In this document: positions 43,304 through 50,014 of the stretch, in pieces
Layout: each line of letters begins with the position of its first letter
Position numbering within the stretch: the first letter of the stretch is position 1
Origin: an uncultured Candidatus Melainabacteria bacterium
GTDB lineage: Bacteria; Cyanobacteriota; Vampirovibrionia; Gastranaerophilales; Gastranaerophilaceae
Direction of reading: 5' to 3'
NCBI GenBank assembly: GCA_934667125.1
Contig: CAKULF010000006.1
Span: 25,432-89,431 of the forward strand
DNA length: 64,000 bases
Notes under the pieces: model-generated
The model's database searches: none
What the model saw: the letters and a program-made list of their open reading frames with translations, nothing else
What the model was told of the DNA's origin: nothing
Translations under genes and position numbers: made by a program

Positions 43304-44503
43304 CTAGTCATCTAGTGCTGCAACCCCAGGTAATACTTTACCTTCGATGAATTCTAATGAAGCACCGCCACCAGTTGAAACGTGTGTAAATTCTTCAGCT
43401 TTTTGGAATTTTTTAGCAGCTGAAACAGAATCGCCACCGCCGATAACAGAAGTTGCGCCATTTTTAGTTGCTTCTACAACAGCTTTAAGAACAGCTTTTG
43501 TACCTTCAGCGAATTTTGGATTTTCAAAAGCACCAACAGGACCGTTCATAAGGATTGTTTTAGATGATAAAATAACGTCAGCGAAAGCTTTTTGAGTGTT
43601 AGGACCAGCATCAACCCCTTCAAAGCCATCAGGAATATTTGTAACATCTACAACTTTATTTTCGCCATTACCTGAAAAATCGTTTGTTACAAGAACATCA
43701 GTAGCTAAAACAAGTTTAACACCTTTAGCTTTTGCTTTTGCTTCAATAGCTTTAGCTGTTTCTAATTGATCATCTTCGCAAATTGAATCGCCGATTTTTC
43801 CGCCGTTAGCTTTAACAAATGTATAAGCCATACCGCCACCGATAATCATATTGTCAACTTTATCTAATAAGTTTTCTAAAACACCGATTTTAGTTGAAAC
43901 TTTAGCACCACCAACAATTGCAGTGAATGGATGAGTTGGATTATCTAAAGCTTGTCCTAAACATCTTAATTCTTTTTCCATTAAAAGTCCTGATACAGCA
44001 GGTTTTAGAACTTTAGCCAATTTAGCAGTTGAAGTGTGGTTTCTGTGAGCTGCGCCAAATGCGTCATTTACATAGAAATCACCAAGTTTTGCTAATTCGT
44101 TTGCAAAAGTCATATCATCGTCTTTTGCTTCTTCAGCTTTGTAGTAACGGATGTTTTCTAATAGTGCAACTTGACCATCTTTTAGAGCTTCTAATTCTTT
44201 ATCTGCGCCATTTCCAACAGGAGATTTAACAAATAAAACTTCTTCGCCTAATAATTTTGCTAAATATTTAGCAACAGGTTCAAGTGTGAATTCAGGTTTA
44301 ACTTCGCCTTTTGGTCTGCCTAAGTGAGCCATTAAAATTACACGAGCGCCTTTTTCTTTTAAATAGTTAACGGTTGGTAATATTGCTTGAATTCTTGTGT
44401 CATCTGTTACATTGCCGTTTTCATCTAATGGAACATTAACGTCAACTCTAACTAGAGCTCTTTTTCCTTTAATATCCCCTAAATCTTTAATGGATTTTTT
44501 CAT
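43304..44503 (-). CDS. pgk: Phosphoglycerate kinase
   Basis: Glycolytic enzyme making ATP from 1,3-bisphosphoglycerate. RVDVNVPLDENGNVTDDTRI, MAHLGRPKGE, LLENIRYYKAEEAKDD, VNDAFGAAHRNHTSTA, IVGGAKVSTKIGVLENL and the C-terminal GGGDSVSAAKKF, VSTGGGASLEFIEG are all conserved. 399 aa. Codon use is more GC-rich in third positions than neighbours, as for a highly expressed gene. AAAGGAG precedes the ATG. Confidence 0.98.
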   Translation of the reverse strand: MKKSIKDLGDIKGKRALVRVDVNVPLDENGNVTDDTRIQAILPTVNYLKEKGARVILMAHLGRPKGEVKPEFTLEPVAKYLAKLLGEEVLFVKSPVGNGADKELEALKDGQVALLENIRYYKAEEAKDDDMTFANELAKLGDFYVNDAFGAAHRNHTSTAKLAKVLKPAVSGLLMEKELRCLGQALDNPTHPFTAIVGGAKVSTKIGVLENLLDKVDNMIIGGGMAYTFVKANGGKIGDSICEDDQLETAKAIEAKAKAKGVKLVLATDVLVTNDFSGNGENKVVDVTNIPDGFEGVDAGPNTQKAFADVILSSKTILMNGPVGAFENPKFAEGTKAVLKAVVEATKNGATSVIGGGDSVSAAKKFQKAEEFTHVSTGGGASLEFIEGKVLPGVAALDD

Positions 44504-44542
44504 TATAAAACTCCTTTTTTTGTGTCTTATATTTACAATTTT

Positions 44543-44593
44543 ATTTTAGAATAAATAAAAATATTGTTCAATATGGAACTTTTAAGCTATAAT
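44543..44593. promoter_or_regulatory. Divergent promoters of pgk and the PSP1 gene
   Basis: pgk (minus): -35 TTGAAC (44566-44571), 17-nt spacer, -10 TAAAAT (44543-44548). PSP1 gene (plus): -35 TTGTTC (44564-44569), 18-nt spacer, -10 TATAAT (44588-44593). The two -35 boxes share four bases, so the promoters should compete for polymerase. Confidence 0.55.
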
Positions 44594-44600
44594 TAAAATT

Positions 44601-45524
44601 ATGAAATTTGCAGTACGAATTATTAAAAATGTTTTTCATCCTTTAAAAGTAGCTGATAATGCTAATCTTTCCCAAGGGCAATATGTCATAGCCAAGACCG
44701 ATAAGGGCGAAGAAGTATTTAAAGTTTTTATAGTTAATTCCGAAATTCAAAAACTTTGGGAAAAACATCAGCCCGAGCCTTTAAGCGTTGTTAGAATTAT
44801 GACGGAAGAAGACTTTAAAACCTATGAAGAACAAAAAGAAGCTGAAATAAAAGCGTATTATAGATGTCGTGAACTTGCGCAAAAGCGTGGATTGACGATG
44901 AAATTCGTTCAAGCAAGATACACATTCGACAGAAAAAAAATAACATTTTATTATACAGCGCCCGAAAGAGTTGATTTTAGGGAACTTTTAAAAGATTTAA
45001 CTCAAGAATTCAAACGAGTTAGAATTGATTTAAGACACATTGGTGTTAGGGATGAAACCTCTATCCTGCAAGGGCAAGGGGTTTGCGGACAAGATTATTG
45101 CTGTTGTCGATTTTTGAAAAAATTTGACCAAGTTAATACAAAACTTGCTAAAGACCAAGGTATTCCAATCACTCCGGGGAAAATCACAGGTGCTTGCGGA
45201 AGATTGTTGTGCTGTTTAAATTATGAATATAAAAACTATCTTGAAGCGGCAAAATCCCTTCCTCCTGTTGGAAGCGGGGTTATGACTCCTGATGGGGTTG
45301 GAAAAGTGTTTATGGTTAATTTCTTGAAAAAAGCGGTTAACGTTAAACTTGAAGATGGAAAAATCAAAGAATATAACAAGTCTGAAATTGAAATGATAGA
45401 TGGCGAAGTTAATATCGATATTGATATTAATAATAATATGAACTATCAAGGCGACGAAGTGGTTGATGCTAGGGCGTTAAGGTCGTTGAATGATGATAGA
45501 AATTCATCAACTGGAAATGTGTAA
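44601..45524 (+). CDS. PSP1/RicT-like protein
   Basis: 307 residues. The PSP1 C-terminal domain is clear: KKITFYYTAPERVDFRELLKDLTQEFKRVRIDLRHIGVRDETSILQGQGVCGQDYCCCRFL, then GKITGACGRLLCCLNYEYKNY. The clustered cysteines (CGQDYCCC, CGRLLCC) bind an Fe-S cluster in the RicA-RicF-RicT (YlbF-YmcA-YaaT) complex, which controls mRNA processing with RNase Y in Bacillus. Cyanobacteria also have PSP1 proteins. Partners are not in this window. Starts 7 nt after TATAAT without a ribosome site. rsfS follows after 9 nt. Confidence 0.88.
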   Translation: MKFAVRIIKNVFHPLKVADNANLSQGQYVIAKTDKGEEVFKVFIVNSEIQKLWEKHQPEPLSVVRIMTEEDFKTYEEQKEAEIKAYYRCRELAQKRGLTMKFVQARYTFDRKKITFYYTAPERVDFRELLKDLTQEFKRVRIDLRHIGVRDETSILQGQGVCGQDYCCCRFLKKFDQVNTKLAKDQGIPITPGKITGACGRLLCCLNYEYKNYLEAAKSLPPVGSGVMTPDGVGKVFMVNFLKKAVNVKLEDGKIKEYNKSEIEMIDGEVNIDIDINNNMNYQGDEVVDARALRSLNDDRNSSTGNV

Positions 45525-45533
45525 AGGGAAAAA

Positions 45534-45947
45534 ATGGAAAATTTAACAAAAAAGGGTGTTGAAATTGAAAGTATTAAGCTTGCTTCTGCTATTGCAAGGT
45601 TTTTAGACGATAATAAAGCAAAAGATATTACAATTTTAGATGTTTCAAATGTTTCATCCTTATCAGATTATTTCATTATTGCAACCGCAACTTCAACCCC
45701 TCAAATTCGAGGTTTGACCGAACTTGTCAGAAAAAATATTAAAGATATTTTTAAAAGACTTCCGCTGGGCGAAGAAACCGAGCGCACAAGTAAATGGAAT
45801 TTGCTGGATTATGGCGAAGTTGTTGTGCATATTATGCACAGCGAACAAAGAGAAATTTATAAAATTGAAAAATTCTGGTCCCATGCGTTGATTGTTGAAA
45901 GAGATGTTTGGGAAAAAGAATCTAAGGAATTTGCTAAGTACGAGTAG
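45534..45947 (+). CDS. rsfS: Ribosome silencing factor RsfS
   Basis: 137 residues. Binds uL14 on the 50S subunit and blocks subunit joining in starvation. KAKDITILDVSNVSSLSDYFIIATATSTPQIRGL and WNLLDYGEVVVHIMHSEQREIYKIEKFW are the family blocks. AAGGG 5 nt before the ATG. In an operon with the PSP1 gene; both act on RNA or ribosomes. Confidence 0.94.
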   Translation: MENLTKKGVEIESIKLASAIARFLDDNKAKDITILDVSNVSSLSDYFIIATATSTPQIRGLTELVRKNIKDIFKRLPLGEETERTSKWNLLDYGEVVVHIMHSEQREIYKIEKFWSHALIVERDVWEKESKEFAKYE

Positions 45948-46080
45948 GGCATGGTTGAGCATTGTTTAGCTCTTGGGTGTGTTTTGCGAAGCTGGAGATA
46001 AACTTTTGACTAATGACTTAGCAATGGTTTATTTTGTGTAAATACTTTTGTTATTAAAGAATGGATTTTGTTTGATTCTC

Positions 46081-46118
46081 CATGATTTTAAGACCCTGAA
46101 ACGTAGTTCAGGGTGGCG
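46081..46118 (+). repeat. CCCTGAA REP-like repeat, copy 5
   Basis: TTAAGACCCTGAAAC, loop, GTTCAGGGTGGCG; far from the two main repeat blocks, so the family is dispersed. Confidence 0.6.
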
Positions 46119-46262
46119 GATTGGAGGGGGGACACTTTATGAGGGTATGGTCTACGTCCTGTCCGTCAGACCTCATCGGTCTGCCGTCACGGACTTCGCA
46201 CACCTTTTGCCCTCATCTGCGCTCACTAAGCCAAGTCTGGCTAAGTTCGCTTAACTCGGGTT

Positions 46263-46287
46263 AAAAAAACGAGGGCGAAGCCCTCGA
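46263..46287 (-). terminator. Terminator of the Cys/Gly-rich prepilin gene
   Basis: CGAGGGC-GAA-GCCCTCG (46270-46286) with seven Ts on the minus strand. Confidence 0.85.
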
Positions 46288-46315
46288 CATCAAACACAAA
46301 ATAACATGAAAATTT

Positions 46316-48004
46316 TTAATAATGCCAACGAGCATTACGGATTAGAATAATTCCGCTTCCGCCGTTACCGCCAATGCCACCGAAAGCCTGAGTTCCGCCA
46401 CCTCCCGAACCTGTATTAGGTGTTGCAGCACCACCCCAACCGCCTCCGCCACCAGGGTTGCCACCACTGCCACCGGGGCTACCACCGCCACCGGCAGCAA
46501 ATAATTCGCCTGTTGACTCTCCAAAAGCTCTGGTTGTAATTCCTTGACCACGTCCACCGCTGCAACATTGCCATTCCCCACTATTATTATTATACATACA
46601 ACCTTCACCGCCGTTACCGCCGTCGCTTCCGCCACTGCCGCCACCATCCCAACCGCTACCGCCACCGGAACCACCCTGGCAATAATTACCTCCTTGATAA
46701 TTGTGTGTGTTTCCGCCGCCACCACCGTTTGCATAAATCAAAGTACCAAACGAGCTTTGTCCTCCACTTGCACCGTCACCATCCCATACAGCCGCACCAC
46801 CAGCTCCAACTGTCGCTTGATATGTCCCTTTAACTGTTTGATTTTTAACAGTTTTAGTGTAACCGCCACAGCCTCCGCCTGCAAGACCTGCGCCACCGCC
46901 TCCGCCACCGCCAACGGCAAATAAATCAACCTCTTCTTGAGAGGGAAATGCCACCCTTGTTGTTCCTTTTATTCTTAACACCCAATCGCCTGTTATACTG
47001 CCCGTAAACGTGCATAATGAGCTATCTTCGCATACGGGTTGTTGATGAGCCACTATACAACTTCCGTTTTGTAACGTATATCCGCTATTACAGCTATAAC
47101 CAGAACCTCCATTACATGTGGCATTCGCAGGGCATGAGTTGCAACTTGAGCCGCTTAGGTAGTTACCGCTTTTACAGCTTGAACAATTTGTTGCGCTTTG
47201 ATAGCAAGCTGAGCATTTTCCGTCGCATGCTGAGCATGAGTGGCTTGGGGAATTTGGGCTGAATGTGCCGTTTGGACAGGCTTTACAGGTTGTTTTACCT
47301 GTTTCATCTTGATAACTGTTATTTCCACAAGCAAATGGGATTTTTCCATCAGGACAACGCCATCCGACAGGACAGGTGGCGCAAGCAGTTCCATAGTGTT
47401 CTTTACCATCCCAATTCCATTCCCAGTTCTTATCAACTGTGTATTGACCTGCAACACAGGCTAGGCAAGCGGTCAAACCCTCTTTGTTGGTGTAGTTTCC
47501 GTTTTTTGTTAAACAAGGTTTACAAACCGTTTTCTTTTCTTCATCTTGATAATAGCCAATTGGGCAAAGCTCAACCTTTATTCCATTTGGGCATTTGCTC
47601 CCTTTTGGGCATTTCATGCATTTTAGGGATTCATCTATATAATAGCCATCTTCACATTTATCGCAACCCTTGCTAGAGCAATACAAACACCCCTCGGAAC
47701 GCTCGGAACAGTTTTCACACAAGCATTTTCCTATGTTTTTGTATTGATATTCACCGCAATGGATGTCACACAATAAACAGCTTTCATCTATACAAGCATT
47801 GCATTTTCCGCCGTTTTCATCAAATTTAGCGCAATCTGAACGTATTGCAGCAACGGCGCTTTTAACCGTTACCATGCTTCGAGAAAGTTTTTTGGTTATA
47901 ACTGGCGCAAAGGCAGCCGTGACAAGCGAAACGGTTATAAGGCTTATCATTAATTCGACAAGCGAAAAGGCTTCTATATTATTTTCAAATTTTTTAATTT
48001 TCAA
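46316..48004 (-). CDS. Prepilin-like protein with Cys-rich repeats and Gly-rich domain
   Basis: 562 residues from a TTG start at 48004 (GGAG 7 nt upstream; the frame opens further up but lacks a site). MKIKKFENNIEAFSLVELMISL: a 12-residue leader, Phe at +1, Glu at +5 and a hydrophobic helix; the -1 residue is Ala instead of Gly. Residues about 60-330 are growth-factor-receptor-like cysteine repeats (CxxC every 6-15 residues, for example CPKGSKCPNGIKVELCPIGYYQ). From about 370 comes a Gly-rich domain of the tail-fibre/PPE type (VDLFAVGGGGGGGAG... ending GGIGGNGGSGIILIRNA). Likely a pilin-anchored adhesin or surface fibre tip. Co-transcribed with the small HTH gene. Confidence 0.75.
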   Translation of the reverse strand: MKIKKFENNIEAFSLVELMISLITVSLVTAAFAPVITKKLSRSMVTVKSAVAAIRSDCAKFDENGGKCNACIDESCLLCDIHCGEYQYKNIGKCLCENCSERSEGCLYCSSKGCDKCEDGYYIDESLKCMKCPKGSKCPNGIKVELCPIGYYQDEEKKTVCKPCLTKNGNYTNKEGLTACLACVAGQYTVDKNWEWNWDGKEHYGTACATCPVGWRCPDGKIPFACGNNSYQDETGKTTCKACPNGTFSPNSPSHSCSACDGKCSACYQSATNCSSCKSGNYLSGSSCNSCPANATCNGGSGYSCNSGYTLQNGSCIVAHQQPVCEDSSLCTFTGSITGDWVLRIKGTTRVAFPSQEEVDLFAVGGGGGGGAGLAGGGCGGYTKTVKNQTVKGTYQATVGAGGAAVWDGDGASGGQSSFGTLIYANGGGGGNTHNYQGGNYCQGGSGGGSGWDGGGSGGSDGGNGGEGCMYNNNSGEWQCCSGGRGQGITTRAFGESTGELFAAGGGGSPGGSGGNPGGGGGWGGAATPNTGSGGGGTQAFGGIGGNGGSGIILIRNARWHY

Positions 48005-48191
48005 ACAAATACTCCAAACACATATCTCTACTTCCCAAAATCCTTTGCAGTTCAAGGCATTCCTCTATTTTAAATTCGACTTTTCCATTTATTTTATCTA
48101 TCAAAATTTTTTGAGGAAGTTTCATTTTGTGCGCTACATCTTCAATTTTTACGTTATTTCTCTTGAATTCGTGCAGAAGATTTTTAAACAT
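47994..48191 (-). CDS. Small HTH regulator upstream of prepilin gene
   Basis: 65 residues, a compact XRE-like helix-turn-helix: LHEFKRNNVKIEDVAHKMKLPQKILIDKINGKVEFKIEECLELQRILGS. It overlaps the prepilin gene by 11 nt, so its translation ends inside the next start region and the two are coupled. No ribosome site; TAAAAC lies 6 nt before the ATG. Operator-like palindromes lie just upstream. Probably regulates its own operon. Confidence 0.75.
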   Translation of the reverse strand: MFKNLLHEFKRNNVKIEDVAHKMKLPQKILIDKINGKVEFKIEECLELQRILGSRDMCLEYLFEN

Positions 48192-48202
48192 TTTTGTGTT
48201 TT

Positions 48203-48251
48203 ACATCAATATATTACAGTACTGTTAAATAATACTTCAAGATATTGATGT
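48203..48251. promoter_or_regulatory. Operator-like palindromes between two HTH genes
   Basis: ACATCAATA (48203-48211) and TATTGATGT (48243-48251) form a 9-bp inverted repeat; between them is a perfect ACAGTACTGT palindrome (48216-48225), near the place of the -35 of the leftward gene. The TACTGT core also occurs in the 9.6-kb operator region. Confidence 0.5.
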
Positions 48252-48324
48252 AGTCAAGAAAATATTTTAACATATTTGTTTACTTTGAAGAGCTTTTTAT
48301 ATATGATTTTAGGGGGTAAGCGCT

Positions 48325-48657
48325 ATGAACAGATTAAGCAAAGAAAAATTAAATTTTCACAAAAATAAAAAAAATTTGACAAATCTTGAAATTTCTAAGC
48401 TTACAAATATCCCAATAAGCAATATAGATAAGATTTTCAGCGGTTTAAACCAAAACCCTACTTTAAACACAATTCAAAAAATTGCTTCTGTTCTTGATTG
48501 TTCAATTGATGATTTTATTGATTATAAAAAATCGCCTGTAAGCCCTGTGTATATTGATGATAAGACTAAAAGACTTGTTGAAGAAATAAAAAATTTAGAC
48601 GAAGATAGCATTGAACTTTTGATTAAAATTTCAAAAAAATTCAACACATCAATATAA
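48325..48657 (+). CDS. XRE-family regulator, divergent from the prepilin operon
   Basis: 110 residues: HTH in the first 65 (LNFHKNKKNLTNLEISKLTNIPISNIDKIFSGLNQNPTLNTIQKIASVLDCSIDDFI), then a helical tail (TKRLVEEIKNLDEDSIELLIKISKKF) like that of small phage-type repressors. GGGGG 9 nt before the ATG. With the small HTH gene it flanks the palindromes at 48203-48251, an arrangement of two opposing regulators. Convergent with purB, 19 nt apart. Confidence 0.85.
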   Translation: MNRLSKEKLNFHKNKKNLTNLEISKLTNIPISNIDKIFSGLNQNPTLNTIQKIASVLDCSIDDFIDYKKSPVSPVYIDDKTKRLVEEIKNLDEDSIELLIKISKKFNTSI

Positions 48658-48676
48658 TGAAGTGACTTTTAAATTC

Positions 48677-49948
48677 TTAAAATCTTTCAAAAATCTTTTC
48701 AATGTTTTTCAAATATTTTTCTTGGTTAAAACAATCCGCTATTTCGTCTTCGGATAAATATTTTTTCATATTTTCCTTGAAATTTCCATTATTGTTAAAT
48801 GCGTCAAGAGCCTCTTTTTGAACGATTTTATAGCTTTCTTCTCTGGTCATATTATGTTCTAATAATTTTAACAAACAGCTTTGAGAATAGATTATTTCGC
48901 CATATCGATTAACATTATTTAGCATATTTTTAGGTTTAACCACCAAATTGGTCAAAACACCCTTAAAACGATGCAACATATAATCAATTAAAATCGTACT
49001 ATCAGGGAAAATCACACGCTCAACCGATGAATGCGAAATATCTCTTTCATGCCAAAGTGCAATATTTTCCATAGCTGCAATCGTGTTGCTTCTTAAAATT
49101 CGAGCCAAACCCGACATATTTTCGCTTGCTATCGGATTTTTCTTGTGTGGCATAGCAGACGAGCCTTTTTGACCGTTTGAAAAACCTTCTTCAACTTCCG
49201 CTACTTCAAAACGTTGAAGGTGACGGATTTCAATTGAAAAATTTTCTATAACAGCGCCAATCAAAGCTATAGCTTGAATATAAGCAGCATGCCTGTCTCG
49301 AGCAATAACTTGCGTTGAAATTTTAGCGGGTTTTAAACCCAAAATTTCACAAGTTTTTTCTTCAACAGCAGGGTCAATATTTGAATAAGTGCCTACAGGC
49401 CCTGAAATTTGACCGACCAAAACATCATTTAGAGCATAGTTAAATCTATCTTTTGAACGTTTTAACATGTCTAATAAATTTAATAATTTAAAGCCGAAAG
49501 TGATGACTTCTGCGCCTATTCCGTGGCTTCTGCCAAGGCAAACAGTGTTTTTATGTTTAAAAGCAAGTTCTTTAACCACTTCAATTAATTCATCCAAATC
49601 TTTGTTAATTATTTTTGAACTATCCTTAATTTGAAGCGCAAACGCTGTATCTATAACGTCAGAAGAGGTTAAGCCCTTGTGGATATATGGAGAAAATTTT
49701 CTTCCAACATTTTCATTCACATTTTCCAAAAACGCAATAACGTCATGCCGAGTCACACGCTCAATTTCATCAATTCTTTTAACATCAAATTTAGCGGTTT
49801 TTTTGATGTTTTCATAAACTTCTTCATCAAAATTTCCAAGCTCAACTTGCGCTTTAATAACCGCAAGCTCAACATCTAAATAGTATTGAAATTTTTTATC
49901 AAGCTCCCAAATTGAAGCCATTTCTTCTCTTGAATATCTTGTAATCAT
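48677..49948 (-). CDS. purB: Adenylosuccinate lyase
   Basis: Splits SAICAR and adenylosuccinate in purine synthesis. 423 aa from the ATG at 49948. TRHDVIAFLENVNENVG, HKGLTSSDVIDTA, GRSHGIGAEVITFG (catalytic His) and the superfamily signature GSSAMPHKKNPIASENM. No ribosome site; TATAAT at 49955-49960 is 6 nt before the ATG, which also supports this start over one six codons upstream that would begin inside the -10. Confidence 0.96.
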   Translation of the reverse strand: MITRYSREEMASIWELDKKFQYYLDVELAVIKAQVELGNFDEEVYENIKKTAKFDVKRIDEIERVTRHDVIAFLENVNENVGRKFSPYIHKGLTSSDVIDTAFALQIKDSSKIINKDLDELIEVVKELAFKHKNTVCLGRSHGIGAEVITFGFKLLNLLDMLKRSKDRFNYALNDVLVGQISGPVGTYSNIDPAVEEKTCEILGLKPAKISTQVIARDRHAAYIQAIALIGAVIENFSIEIRHLQRFEVAEVEEGFSNGQKGSSAMPHKKNPIASENMSGLARILRSNTIAAMENIALWHERDISHSSVERVIFPDSTILIDYMLHRFKGVLTNLVVKPKNMLNNVNRYGEIIYSQSCLLKLLEHNMTREESYKIVQKEALDAFNNNGNFKENMKKYLSEDEIADCFNQEKYLKNIEKIFERF

Positions 49949-50014
49949 AAAAAAATTATATAGCAAAAATATTTTTTTACGTGTTTTAAATAATTAATTA
50001 TATGGAGAAAAAAA

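Larger units (their letters stand above)
45948..46315. other. GC-richer non-coding gap with nested hairpins
   Basis: 368 nt without a credible gene. Holds a CCCTGAA REP copy (46081-46118), a nested hairpin GTCCGT-CAGACC / GGTCTG-ACGGAC (46161-46194), an AGCCA/TGGCT hairpin near 46232, and the terminator of the leftward prepilin gene. From about 46120 to 46290 the GC content is clearly above the surroundings. Confidence 0.55.

Noticed and set aside
46048..46254. Open frame of 68 codons on the plus strand
   Set aside because: Covers the REP unit and GC-rich hairpins, no ribosome site, composition driven by the repeats.
46342..46929. Several long frames on both strands opposite or out of phase with the prepilin gene
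   Set aside because: They are shadows produced by the Gly-rich (GGN) codon run, giving Val/Ala or Thr/Ala-rich nonsense proteins.
47155..47676. Cys-poor frames overlapping the Cys-rich domain
   Set aside because: Frame-shifted shadows of the repeated CxxC codons; no start signals.
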